Assembly: GCF_002078875.1 (NCBI RefSeq)
Contig: NC_034415.1
Span: forward strand, 24,033,381-24,097,380
Direction of reading: 5' to 3'
Source: Numida meleagris
Taxonomy: Eukaryota; Chordata; Aves; Galliformes; Numididae
DNA length: 64,000 nt
The notes beneath the pieces were generated by a model, which saw only the letters and a program-made list of their open reading frames with translations, had not been told where the DNA came from and did no database searches. Each line of letters opens with the position of its first letter. Position 1 is the first letter of the stretch. A program made the translations under genes and the position numbers. Below are positions 23,501 through 34,469 of this stretch, in pieces.

Positions 23501-26359
23501 TTAGTTTGAAACACCTGGCATCTTTATCAAATGATAAACAACACAGACTTTGGCTAGGAATTCAGTGTTTTGTAGTTCTGTCTGCAGAAACATTTTCCAT
23601 GGTAGATAAAAGTGAGCCAGAAGAGCAATAAATCCATGCTTGTTTTCGGAGTATAACAATAATTATGTGGGTAACATGATCTTTTTTTAATTTTTGTATG
23701 TGCCAGGGGGCTGTAGCTACAACTGCCATTGGATTGCAGCCTTGGGGCTCCAGAACCACCCTGCAGGGTGCGTGCCCTTGTGGTGCCCGTGCGAGATGTG
23801 CAGAGGGGCTGTGAGCCCACGGGGGCTTCTGTGCCTCTGCTGGGGTGCGGGTGGCTTTGGGTTGGTCACTGTGGGTGCTCCCTGTGGTCTGACCCCTGCA
23901 ACGTGCATGGCCATGTTCTTCCATTTCACTGGCACGGTTCCACACAGCGGGCTCTGGCTTGGGCTGGGCAGGCTTTTAATAGCAATTGGTGGAGAGATTA
24001 AAGTGCCATCAGACAGTGTGTCAGGGATCGGGGAATGGAACAGCCACTCATTTTTATTTACAGTAACACGATTTATGTGTTGTCACAGCAGCCAGGCAGC
24101 CATCGCCCCCTGTTTTTTCATGTTCCTGTGCAGAGAGGCAGCACTGTTCTCAGCCAGTGCTACATATGATGTGGGATCCGTGTCCTCCAGAGTGTCCTGT
24201 GTCCGCTGCCCTAACGGGGGACGTGGGGTGGTGGCTCTGCTTGGGGGGGACCTGAGACAGGAGCCCGGGAGGGTGAGAGCTGCTGTGCTGGGATGGCACT
24301 GTGCTTTGGTGTGTGGAGGGGATGGAGTGCACCACTGGCCCTAAAATAACTCAGAGGGCATCCTCAAGGGAATGGCCTCTGGGGGCTGGTAGGAGCAGGT
24401 GCTGGTATGCAACTGGAAAAAGGGAGAGACTTTTTTTGGCCTTCAGTGCTCACGGTTGTGCTTACTGTCCCAAACCCACCTGCAGCCGTCAGCGGCTGGG
24501 GCTTGTGACTGGGGGATCATCTCAAGAGCTGTCCAAGATGCAGGGGTTCAGCTTGCAGCAGGTTCTTGTTTAACTGTAATTTCTTATGCAGCGATGTCGT
24601 GCTCAGGTGGTTTTGTTGTGCTTGGTTTGCTGTTCTGCTGGTGCAGCTGTCCACTGGCAGTTCCATGTCATGCTACTTTCAGACATTTTGAGTTCCTTGA
24701 TCTTTTTTCTTCCTCCAGTTTCTGCCTTGCCTTATATTTCTGCAACCCCTTGCTGTCAGGGCTTTACCAAGGGAGTTGTATTGCTGTATTAAACTCCCGC
24801 ACCCTCCCCTGGCTCTGCCTCTGAGTGCCAAGTTGCACACTCCTGTCTCTGTGAGAAATAAAGGAGCAGTAATGCCCTATCCTGCTGGTGTAATCCATAG
24901 AAGTACAGCAAAGCTATGAAAATACAAAGTCAGGGGTAGCTTGTGGTGCTTGCAACACCAGAACAGGGCAGGGCCCCGCCCCGGCTGATGCGTGTGGCTC
25001 AGAGGTGCGGCATTTGGGAGGGAGCAATGCTTTGTCTCCCTGGCACGCAGGTCAGAGCCACGCCGTGGGTGCTGCTGTACGACAGGTCACACTCAGCTGC
25101 TGGCTGTCCCTGTCCCAGCCGTGCACAGAGAGTCCTTCAGGTCATGGGAACTATTAAAAGGCAGCTGCTCTGGAAGGGAACTGTGACTTTGTGAAACAGG
25201 GCCCTGCGTCCTAAGGAAATGAACTAAACTGAACACCAGCATTGTCAGTGCCAAAGCGTGGCTGTGGAGTCACTCACAAACCCAGTCTGTATATAATGTT
25301 CACCACGAATTTGCAAAGTAGGAGTGGGAGATCACTGAAACATTTGTAGGACTGAGAGAGGAAAAGTTAAATACGCTGCCTGTACTGTGCTAGGAAATAC
25401 TAGGAAAGCCTTTTCTTTTTTTTTTTTTTTTGAACTGAAATATTTTAATTTCAGGAGCAAGTCCCCGTTCCTGTGTATCACCCGACCCCTAGCCAGACCC
25501 GGCTGGCAACGCAGCTGACAGAGGAAGAGCAAATCCGAATAGCGCAGAGGATAGGCCTTATCCAGCACCTACCTAAGGGAGTCTATGATCCTGGAAGAGA
25601 TGGCTCCGAGAAGAAGATCAGAGAGTAAGTTCCACAGACCTCACAGAACTACTCTGTGTGTCCATTGGTCCATGCCGTTCCCATGGGAAACCTCATCTGG
25701 GCCTTCTGTTGTTGCCTTGCTTTCAGGAAGTGTAATTTGTCGCAGCATTCTTGGGGAAAAAAAAAAAAGGGGGGGGATGGGGAGGGCATGCAGAAGCCTC
25801 TTTGCTTTATTCTTTTTTTTTTGGCTACAAATGAAATGTATTTTCCCTCATTCGTGTAATTTATACCTTATTATTTTTTGCCTCCCTTTATGGGGGTCAT
25901 AATAATTCCATGCTGCCACTTCCTCAGCTTCATGGCTCCCATCTCCCGTTTCTAGTTCTGTGCAGGCTGCTGAGCTTCCTGCTAGCGCTGCAGCCTGGCC
26001 TCACAGTATGAAGAAAACCCCAAGAAATCCAGTGCTGGGTGGAGCCAGCACTGACATCACAGAGAAATCTTGCCATGTCTGTCAGTAATAACAGAATTGT
26101 GTTTGATACAGTCATATCTGACAGATGCTACACTGCTTTGCATTTCCAGTGTGCTCACAGCACCTTAACTATTTCTTGTTTCCCCAGATGCGTCATTTGT
26201 ATGATGGACTTTGTGTATGGGGACCCTATCCGATTTTTGCCCTGCATGCACATCTACCACCTGGACTGTATAGATGACTGGTTGATGAGATCCTTTACCT
26301 GTCCATCCTGCATGGAGCCAGTGGATGCAGCACTGCTTTCATCATACGAGACTAACTGA
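660..26359 (+). CDS. RNF11: RING finger protein 11 (RNF11), three coding exons
   Basis: Joined exons 660-782, 25455-25624 and 26188-26359 total 465 nt and encode 154 residues plus TGA, the normal length of vertebrate RNF11. Gly2 follows the initiator Met in MGNCLKS, an N-myristoylation signal, with Cys4 as a likely palmitoylation site. The family protein is anchored to endosomal membranes. PPPY at 37-40 is the PY motif bound by WW domains of NEDD4-type ligases (NEDD4, ITCH, SMURF). The C-terminal RING-H2 finger has all ligands: C99, C102, C117, H119, H122, C125, C136 and C139. RNF11 is known as an adaptor of E3 ligases and part of the A20 ubiquitin-editing complex that limits NF-kB signalling. 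Compared with the human protein as I remember it, only a few residues around 26-30 differ. The start at 660 has A at -3 and G at +4. All introns are GT-AG. Confidence 0.98.
5886..5908 (+). repeat. A23 homopolymer tract
   Basis: This is a run of 23 adenines in RNF11 intron 1. No retroposed body with a recognisable family is visible upstream, so it may be a simple repeat or the tail of an unrecognised retroposon. Confidence 0.9.
6667..6700. repeat. (AC)17 microsatellite
   Basis: Seventeen uninterrupted AC dinucleotides lie in RNF11 intron 1. This is long enough to be polymorphic in length. Confidence 0.97.
6710..6800 (+). repeat. Copy A of an unidentified direct repeat
   Basis: This segment matches 7792-7882 without gaps at a constant offset of 1082 bases. 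Over bases 6721-6800, 67 of 80 positions agree by hand count. Both copies share the blocks ACTAAAGCAA and GAGCTAATGAAAC. I do not recognise the family. It could be a dispersed ancient element or the remnant of a local duplication. Confidence 0.75.
7188..7275 (+). repeat. Ancient MIR / CORE-SINE relic
   Basis: The string TTTAGTTTCCTCATCTGTAA, followed by AATGAGGAGTAATAA, matches the highly conserved core of MIR (typically CTCAGTTTCCTCATCTGTAAAATGGGGATAATAA). The preceding TTTTGGCAAATCGCATAACTG resembles its CTTGGGCAAGTCACTTAAC segment. The relic is in the forward orientation. The flanks are too diverged to define exact ends. Confidence 0.8.
7792..7882 (+). repeat. Copy B of the unidentified direct repeat
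   Basis: This is the partner of 6710-6800, same strand, 1082 bases downstream. Similarity fades on both sides, with only weak matching up to about 7900. The MIR relic lies between the two copies, and the intervening sequence is not itself duplicated as far as I can see. Confidence 0.75.
14495..14535 (+). repeat. A-rich tract with two G interruptions
   Basis: This is roughly 40 bases of nearly pure adenine broken by single G residues. No identifiable retroposon precedes it. Confidence 0.9.
25455..25624 (+). CDS. RNF11: RNF11 coding exon 2
   Basis: This exon encodes residues 42-97 and two bases of codon 98. It begins EQVPVPVYHP and ends near GSEKKIR. The acceptor is TTTCAG at 25449-25454, preceded by a T-rich tract at 25411-25431. 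The donor is GTAAGT at 25625. The encoded linker contains TQLTEEEQIRIAQRIGLIQ, a helical segment that is nearly invariant in the family. Confidence 0.98.
25757..25786 (+). repeat. A12-G8 junction followed by further G runs in RNF11 intron 2
   Basis: Twelve adenines at 25757-25768 are followed directly by eight guanines at 25769-25776 and then ATGGGGAGGG. The G runs could form a quadruplex in the nascent RNA, in the 563-bp intron between the last two coding exons. Confidence 0.7.
26188..26359 (+). CDS. RNF11: RNF11 coding exon 3 (RING-H2 domain)
   Basis: This exon completes Glu98, then encodes residues 99-154 and TGA at 26357-26359. It carries the complete C3H2C3 RING-H2 finger, from CVIC to CPSC. 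Thr135 within the finger is the residue reported for AKT phosphorylation in mammals. The tail ends ALLSSYETN. The acceptor is TTCCCCAG. An open frame running upstream from 26039 into intron 2 is intronic read-through, not an alternative start. Confidence 0.98.
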
Positions 26360-26714
26360 GCCAGGGTTTCTCCACGAACCTTCAAGGAGACCATCCACTT
26401 CAATGGGTTTGATCCTTTTGTCATTCAGCCCAAAGAGCCAGAAATTAGGAATTAAGGTCATGCACAAAACATACATTTCCTAATGAATAAAAAATATTTC
26501 TGAATGGCTGCAAATACTGGGAAAAAAAACATAGTATTTTAGAGACTATAGAAAAAGTAGGTCGTTATTTTTAATGTAAAGCCTTGACCCACCATTGTCT
26601 TTAATGTTTGTTCTTACATCCATATATAGGAATTGTAAAGTGTTACTGCAACTGTAAATGTTTAAACTGCGTGTATCCAATTTTATTAGCAGTAAGATTA
26701 TTTTTTTTTTCCTA

Positions 26715-26720
26715 AATAAA
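26715..26720 (+). terminator. RNF11: Candidate proximal poly(A) signal of RNF11
   Basis: AATAAA lies 356 bases after the stop codon and is followed within 15 bases by a T10 run and TTCTGATTCTTTTCACA. It is the best-supported signal by its downstream context, but which signals are used is unknown. Confidence 0.5.
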
Positions 26721-27383
26721 GTAACCTTTTTTTTTTCTGATTCTTTTCACAAGTCCTGGCATTTGGGTCAAGGCTTTATTAAAATCTACATTTTATAACA
26801 CTGGCACAAAGAAATAGTTTTAAGCTTGTTTGCACAGTTCTTTTCTTCTTTTTTTTTTTTTTTCCTCCATTGGAGATGGAATTCATTGCCTTAGGTCTTT
26901 TTAATAGTGTATTGTTATTGTTGGGCTGGCTCTATGCTTGAAAACCAGTTTATTTATAACCTGTTACAAGTGCTATATTTTGTTTGCAGTTAGGAATATG
27001 CAGACTTCGAAGTGATCTCCTAGCTTGTAAGCAAACTGAGATGCATTATCCCTTTTCTGTAAGTGATGTTGAATATGAAGATACAGAACAGGTCCTGCAA
27101 CTGAAATCATGGTATCATGGCTTTTAGAACTCATTTCGGTTTGGATGAAACAAGTCCTTGAATTTGGATGTCTACTTGAACTTGATCGAGGTAAAAGTGG
27201 GCCAGATGGGCAATAAATAGTTAAGCTACTGTAATTACCAAAAAAAAAAAAAATTGCAACTAATGTAGTGTTAGCAGCAATCACTTATTTTACATTTTTT
27301 GTCCCAAAAAATGGTTGTCTTGAATTGCAGCAAATGGATACTGCATCTCTTGTTCTTGTAGTTCTTAGGTTTCAGAAGTTAAG

Positions 27384-27389
27384 AATAAA
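27384..27389 (+). terminator. RNF11: Candidate distal poly(A) signal of RNF11
   Basis: AATAAA about 1.0 kb after the stop codon, followed by a T/G-rich segment. It is the last canonical + strand signal before the compositional switch near 28.5-29.5 kb. Confidence 0.4.
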
Positions 27390-29472
27390 CATACTGTATC
27401 TCAGTCTCCTGTATTACATGTATCTGTTAAACCCTGCTGGCTGACACACCAGTCCACCAAGCAGATAAGAAATCTTATCAAGCAGAGAAAAAATACTTTG
27501 TTCTGCGCATAAATGCAAAATTTATATAAATGCAGATTGTCATAGCAGCAAGGGAGGGGGAAAATAGTCCTGCTGTAGCCAGAGCGACACCATTAGCTCA
27601 TTTCTGCAGCAAAATTATGTGCTTATTAGGAGATGGTCTTGCAAGATTATAGCTGTAAAGAACTTTTATCCACTTAGCATGTTTTTTTTTCCTTTTTCTT
27701 TCTTAAAGTACCCTGCAGTGACTTTTCTACATTCAGCGCAGCGCTGACACATTGAGAAGTCTCACTCTTGCAAAATGAGATGGAGTCTCATGTTAACCAC
27801 AACAAATCAGGGAACGTTCTTGATTGTTTTTCACGTACAGTTTGAGTGCTTGTTCTATCAAGTTGTGTTTAAAGACCCAAGTACTTTGACCTTGTGTATC
27901 GACCAGCTAGAACTGTGCATGGCGTGGATACTTTTGGAAGGGTTGGTCAGCAAAACGTAGAACCAACACGTTGATTTATTTATTATTCCTGTAGCTGACA
28001 GCAACCTGCTCTTACTGAAGAATTCCAAGTTGCAGTTGGAAATGATATAAAGCAGTCTGTAGTCCTAGATTCACTCAAATTCTACAGATTTGTCTGGACA
28101 CAACTTTGTGCTTAATTCATACATACCTACTTACATGGAGCAAAATCGGGGCGGACAGACCTGAAGTTGTGCAATATTTTTCAGTGCAAAATAATTGTTC
28201 CTTTTCATCATTCCATGTGTGTTCCTTTGTGTCCTCCTTTTGTCTGGTTCGGGGTGTTTTTTTTGGAGGGTTAGTTCCTTTTTCTCTTTTTTTTTTTTTT
28301 TACATAAAACAATGTCCACATTAAGTATTAGTTATTTTATCTTGTTAAAACTGGCAAATGAACAATTTTTAAAAGCATCATTGTCATGGTGGTATTAGTC
28401 TTTATTTATTACAAGCCTTGGTTAAAGAAGACTTGGAAGAAATATGGAGCGAGTGGTACTGAGCTGAAGGTGTTTCTGGGCACTCTGTATCGGTGAGCAT
28501 TGAGGAAAAACCTACTCTGCTGTGTAAGTAACCAAGATTGTAAAGCATCAACAGTCAACGAGCCAGAAAAAAAAAAAGGTTGCTTTAAAGCACTTTGGGG
28601 GTACGTACTCTAGCGAAACAGCATGTACTTTTGAACCGTAACCTGCACCAAGCCCTGGCACAGCCCCAGGGACACCTGAGTGGAGCAGCAGGGTCAGCCC
28701 TCTGCAGCTTCAGGAGGCATGAGGTGGAAGGCCCACGCACCCCGTCACCACCAGCCACCACAGCAGCACTTCGTCCCATGTCCAGACCATGTCCAGACCC
28801 AGAGCAGCCACAGTGCCAGAGCAGGTGGGGATGGAGGGCATCGCCGCTTCCAGTGGGGAAGGCACTGGGTGCCTTCGCAGCTTATAGAGGGAAAGGGATT
28901 TTGTCTCGCACAACAAAAGAAAGCAAAATTCCTGGCAAGGCAAAAGGAATGTAATGGCAAATTACAGGTACTTAGTTATATAAAGATCTTTATGCTTAAA
29001 ATACTTGCATGCTACTGGAATTGTCATTTTAATCATTTTATGTCTAAAGACGATCATCCTTACTGTGTTCTGCCAGTTCATTATGTAAATCGGAGAGGTA
29101 AACAGAATCACGTATCTAAACCCAGAGAATTTCTTCAAGAAGAGCTGGAGGAAGGCTTTAACCACAGAACATTTTCAATGTCTTGCGGCTTCCCAGGGCT
29201 GAAGGCAATTACATGCTTGGGAAGCTGACAGCCCCCTTTGCAGCACTACAAGGGCATGTGGCCAGGCTGAGGGATTGTGAAATACCTGAACTTGAGTCGC
29301 CACAGCTTCAAGACTTCACCATTTCCTGTCCTTGTGCAATCGTGGTTACAAGAAAATGCTTCGGAGTCAGTTAAACAGAACTGAGATGGCTGAAACCAAA
29401 CATGTCCGAGGTGAAATCCTGGGTTAGAAGGGACGTGCAAAGTGGCTGCTGCTCAGCTGGAAACACCACATT

Positions 29473-29478
29473 TTTATT
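29473..29478 (-). terminator. Candidate distal minus-strand poly(A) signal
   Basis: TTTATT on the + strand reads AATAAA on the - strand and is followed in that direction by TGTGGTGTTTCC, a GU-rich element. It coincides with the point where the strand base bias reverses. It may be the distal end of the TTC39A transcription unit, 6.7 kb past the stop codon. Confidence 0.35.
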
Positions 29479-32400
29479 GAAAACATACAACTAGTGGATA
29501 ACCTATAAACACATAAATAAAATCTGTCCCAAAGAGCACTTAATACCCAGAATAAAAATTAGCTTTAAGGATTAACTTTTCCTGTTACATACAGTCTAAC
29601 TTAAAAAAATATGATCTGTGCATAACTGTCCTCTGCAGATTTAAACCTATTCTTTGACTTTGGAATTCTTAGTGAATGAAAAGTAAAGTTTATGCCTCTT
29701 GATGAAAGGAATTTCTAAATACATTCTGCAAGAGCATCTTTTAGATGTAAGCAGAAGAAATAACCGTGTTTGCATGCTGTCACTGTGACTGATTGCAGTA
29801 CCCGCTCTGCACATCCACTTACAGCCACGTAAAGCTGCAGGAAGGAATCTGTGTAATGAAAGCAGTACCAGTGAAAACGCCTGCCCCTGTTTCCAGCAGC
29901 ACAAAGGTACGTGTTTTTACCAGCAAGAGGGGATCAACCGTGCTACAAACAACCAAAACCCCCACACCTTCTCTGTCCTCAATTGGAAAAAAGAAAACTT
30001 CACAAACCTGTTTTTTACGGCACCAAAACCTCACAGAATGTTCCTCTTCATTACAAATGAAAGCATTCCAACAACAGCTCAGCAGACGCTGTGTGCTCCC
30101 TGCCTGCCCACGCGGAGCACTTACTCTGGACAGAGCAGGCCCTAGTCCTGCTCACGGGACACACATCTGCCACCAGCCTGCTGCCCTCTGCCGCAGGGCT
30201 CTGCTCTTCCCTCATGCTCCAGAGTGAAGCTGCTTTCTGGTGAGGTACGCTACTGCCTCCCCAGCCTGCCTCTGTTCTGGGGGATGTGTCCCTGCTGGAG
30301 GCTGTACCTCGCACCCTCCCACAGCCAGCAGGAAAGGTCCCTCGCCTCCCTGCGTTTTCCAAAGGTGTCAAAGCTTTTGCTTCGTGCACTTCACACCTTA
30401 AAAAAAATTAACTTCAATGGCTCCAATAGCTCTGATAACTTTCCAAAAAGCTCTGGCTACACAAAGACTGCTGTAATTTATACATATAATACAATAATAG
30501 ATACTGTAATATATCTTTGTAAATCACATATTCAATTATATATGAAAATATTCAACATACTTTCAATAGACAGATAGCAAAGGCCCGAGCTTCCTGCTGC
30601 TCCTTAGGAAAACCAGGAATTATGTGCACCAGGGCAGAGCCCAGCATCACGGAAGGGAATCCTTACTCCAAGTTCCCCTGGTATTCTCTAGCCCTAGAAT
30701 GCCAGCACTGAGCCGGCCCTGCTGCTGCTTCTGAGATGTCTGCAGCTGCCTCAGAGCAGCCCTGTGACTGGGGCAGTGTGGCACTGGGTACCTGAAGGAA
30801 GATGGCATTGAACACGATCTCAGACAGTTTACACTGCTTCATCTCTCCGGAATGATTTCCTGAGCTCTGTGGAAGATTCTGCTCCTACACTGCATCTCTG
30901 GGTGGTACAGCAGAGGTGGCTGTGGGCACCTCACACCATCACCAAAAGCACTCACAGCAAACACCAGCTCACCCCACATCTGTGCCTGTGGCTCTATCAC
31001 CACTGAGCGCGGCTCCAGCACCGCAGCCCACCATCCACCACCACACTGGTGCCAGCAGCTCACTTCTGTGCATCCCATGCAGTGCTGGACCAGAAAGCAG
31101 GGAGAGGTGAGCATTGCACAGCACCACAGCTCCACGGCTCAGCAGCTCAAAGGCTCAGACCTGAGCCCCCTGCCCCAGCAGAGCCCCAAGTTCAGCTGCT
31201 GTATAAAACATCCAAACCGAAGTCCTTCCTACCCATAACAGTTAATCCTGCAACTCCAATTCCCTTCTGGTAACCACATTGTCTGCTTCTAAACATTTTG
31301 GCTGGGGATAACACTAGGATCAGAGAGATCTTCCATCACAAAGGGTTTGCAAAGGCAGATTTCAGCCCACGGACAGACAGCGTTATTTCCCTCTTGACAT
31401 CCAGGACAAACGTAACCTCCATGCCAAAACAAGCGTTCAAGGAGGCCTGAGCTCTGCGAGCATCCATCTCAGATGGCAGCAAACCCAGATTCCTGGCCAC
31501 CAGGCACCAGAACAAAGCACGAAGTGCTGTTCTCAGACACACATGGGTGCTGGAACTCTGCACACCTTACATGCTGTCCATCACCAACACAGACTGACAT
31601 CGTGTTACTGGGAACACAGAAGCATTTGATAACTTCTGTGCCAGCCCTTCTGCAAAAGCAGAGTCCATGGAAGGCATACACGTGGCACGCATGGAGCAGG
31701 ACAGCCGGACCTCAAACAGCCACAGCTGAGCTGTCTTCACCAGGCCCCAGCTCTGAGCTCTGCCCTCTGCTCCAGCAGCAAACCTGCGCAAAGTTGAGGC
31801 AGCACTGTGGACAGGCATTAAAACCAGTTGGCAGCAATGATACTCAAATCAGCATGTCTGTAATAACCTCAGTTATTTCAACAGCAGTCAAAAAGACAGG
31901 GCCTAGCTACCTTATTTAAAGTAATAATCTGTAACTGACACTGGCTCTCTTACAAGCACAGAATGTGAATGCAACACTCAGTCATCTGTTTCTTCTAAAA
32001 TCAGTAAATATTATGGCCTCTGTTTGATTCCAATGACTATTTGGATGAATTAGTAAGAACCAGACTTATGTAAAAGTGAGATGTGAAAAACAGACATTAC
32101 TTTTCAGCCATAGACCTGGAAACGTTCTTCCAGTACTTGACTACCACGAGATAAATGTTTGCTTTTTCCTTTTTCAAATTGAAGAACCCCCGTGTTTGTG
32201 AGCGCTTTGTACCTTTCTGTGGAGTAGTCAAGGAGAGCTAAAGCAAGTGGAATTCAGCACAATGCATAATTCTAAGGAAACGTGTTGCCTGTGTTCAGCC
32301 AGCAATGAAAGAAAGTAGGTCCAGAGATGAAAAAAACCCAGAAAGTAATGGAACAAAGCCCAGTCCTACAAAATGTTGTTGAGTTTGGAGCAAACACTAT

Positions 32401-34463
32401 GCAGATTTTTACCACAGTGCAACACAGATATTTATTAGCTCTGTTGCTTTTCATAAATCTTTGAGACAGGGACTGGAATTAAAATAAAATATATGTCCTT
32501 TTTTTTTTTTTGAAACACCTGAACAAACCTAGCAAGCATTTTTTAAAGTATTTTATGATGACAAATCATTCAATTATAGAACTTGCCAATACATACCCTG
32601 CATGTTATCTATCACAAAAGGGTGTTTGCAGAACATAGTGAGAAAAGCAGCAAGTTCATTTCCAGCCTGTCCAGGTTTTCCAATCTTGTTCATCGGTGAC
32701 GTTTCCAACCATTAACCATTTTCCTGTAGAGCAGTAAACATCGTGACTCACCTCTTTATCTGCTCCTCTTCCTCCCAGAGGGGGAGCTGCGTAGAACACA
32801 TTGTTTCACCGTCTCACACACACGCACGCATTGCTGTTGTGCTTTTTGCTAGAGAAGCAAAGCGATGCGTTTTGCAGGTGGAGCAGGAGGCAGACTGCCC
32901 TTTGCCTTCTGGACTGACCCCTGGGGAAGCCTGGTTTTGTGAAGGAGCCTGATTCTCACTGCAGCTGCTTCTGTTGGGCCAGAGATAGGCAAGCTGTCAC
33001 CCCATCATCTCTGAGCTACCTTGGATCCAGGCCATAAATCAACTAGAAATATTAAGGCACTGAACTTAATACAGAATGCAATGCCAAAATCAGTGTGAAA
33101 TGGGAGGAAATGTTTGATACGATCCTGTATTTTATAAAGGCAAAGCTTCAAGTGCCGTGTAGGAAAGGCACTGCTAGAATGGGGCAGTCTTTAAACTAAT
33201 AATCCATGACAGAAAGCATTAATTGCAGATCATAACAGAACCGCACATCAGTAACAGATCCAAGCATGTTCCTATGCTGCTGGCTTAGTAATACTGAGCT
33301 TCTGCTTTCTGCTGTACGAGTTAGTTTCTGTTTGGTTGACTTCTCTGGCTTTGTCGAGGATTCAGAGCTCATCCCAGCACTTGGCTAAAGCTTATCACAC
33401 AGAGCAGTTCTGGGGTGCTAGTCAGACTATGCCGTGCTTGAAAACAGAACTGCTTCTGCAAATGAGGCCTTCACTATATCCACCTGTAGGACTTCATGTT
33501 TCCTGAATCTTAGGCCGTGCTGAAAATCCTTGATTTGTGATTCCACTGCGGTATTCACTGTTTTCTCGTAGGTAAATACAATGAAGCTGTTTGAGAACTT
33601 CTCAAACCAATTGAGCTTTCCCTAATCCATTGCATTTGGTGCTCCAGACTGAAAAAGCAACCTACGGTTCTGGAGAGCTTCTTCAGGAGAATGCAGCAGC
33701 TTCAGATGGAATGGGAAGCTTCTCCAGCCTGACAGGCAATCCCAGATACCAATGGGATGTTCCAGACATCAACACCTCAGGTTTAGCCAATACTCACATC
33801 ACTGAGTTTTTGACCACTAACCACAGAAAAGCAACAAAATTAGGTATACTAAAGGGTAATGGTGGGCAATTCGAGAAGTAGCTTATCTAGAAATCAAGTC
33901 TAACATACGGCTGTAAAATACCTGATCATGCATTCATCCTTTAGCAAATAAGGTGTCATTCTCCTTTAGTATGTTCAGAGTAGTACAGTCCACAAGACTT
34001 TGTTGTTGCACTGTGGTATTTCCTTCTGGCTGGGAGCTAAAACGTCAGAGTGAAAGCAATGATGACTTGATCACACTAACACAAGGTCCTCAAGTGCAGC
34101 TGGAGATCAGGTGCACGCTATGGCTGGTGGTTATGCTCAACCAAAGATGACTATGAAAACCTTGGGATTTTCATCATGGCAAAGAATCAGGGGAGCTGAG
34201 TGCACATTGCACAGTGTGTCCTTTGTGCGGCACATCGAAGAGCACGGGTGAAACTCAGCTGTGGGTGAAGTTTCAAAGGGCATTTCAGTAGCCTTGACAG
34301 ATGAATCTACAGTCACAAGGATTGTTCACTTTCTGCACAGTACAAATTATGCTAATTTTCATGGCATTACTTGCTCAAAAGATGCTAAGACTGCCAAAAT
34401 ATTTCAAAAGGACACAACTGGAAGAAGAGGCGTTATATGCATGAAATAGAACAAGAATCTTTT

Positions 34464-34469
34464 TTTATT
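34464..34469 (-). terminator. TTC39A: Candidate proximal poly(A) signal of TTC39A
   Basis: AATAAA on the - strand, about 1.75 kb past the TTC39A stop codon. An ATTAAA lies about 200 bases before it at 34666-34671. Downstream on the - strand is GTTGTGTCC. This is the first canonical hexamer I find after the stop codon, but its use is unproven. Confidence 0.35.

Larger units (their letters stand above)
783..25454 (+). other. RNF11 intron 1 (24.7 kb)
   Basis: The intron runs from GTACGG at 783 to TTTCAG at 25454. I found no homology-supported exon in it on either strand. It holds a MIR-like relic (about 7188-7275), an (AC)17 repeat, poly(A) or poly(T) tracts near 2221, 4316, 5886, 8730, 14495 and 25411, and two diverged direct repeats (6710-6800 and 7792-7882). 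The + strand is mostly rich in G and T, as expected for the non-template strand of a transcribed gene. Some GC-richer patches (about 15.3-18.8 kb, 19.8-21.6 kb and 23.7-25.2 kb) are open in several frames at once because they contain few stop codons. Confidence 0.9.
26360..28500 (+). other. RNF11: RNF11 3' UTR and immediate downstream flank
   Basis: This AT-rich, T-run-rich sequence follows the RNF11 stop codon. Canonical AATAAA signals occur on the + strand at 26486-26491, 26715-26720, 27212-27217 and 27384-27389. The second is followed by a long T-rich stretch and the fourth by TGTATTACATGTATCTGTT, both reasonable downstream elements. Several alternative 3' ends are therefore possible. The + strand stays T/G-rich to about 28.3 kb, so the longest form might reach there. 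No coding homology is seen. Confidence 0.7.

Noticed and set aside
23694..24344. 216-codon open frame on the + strand in RNF11 intron 1
   Set aside because: Frames on both strands are open over the same interval, the product is Cys/Gly/Trp-rich with no recognisable fold, and no splice-linked partner exon is seen.
26039..26187. Upstream extension of the open frame through the RNF11 RING exon, starting at an ATG at 26039
   Set aside because: This is intron 2 sequence. The acceptor TTCCCCAG at 26187 and the family protein place the exon start at 26188.
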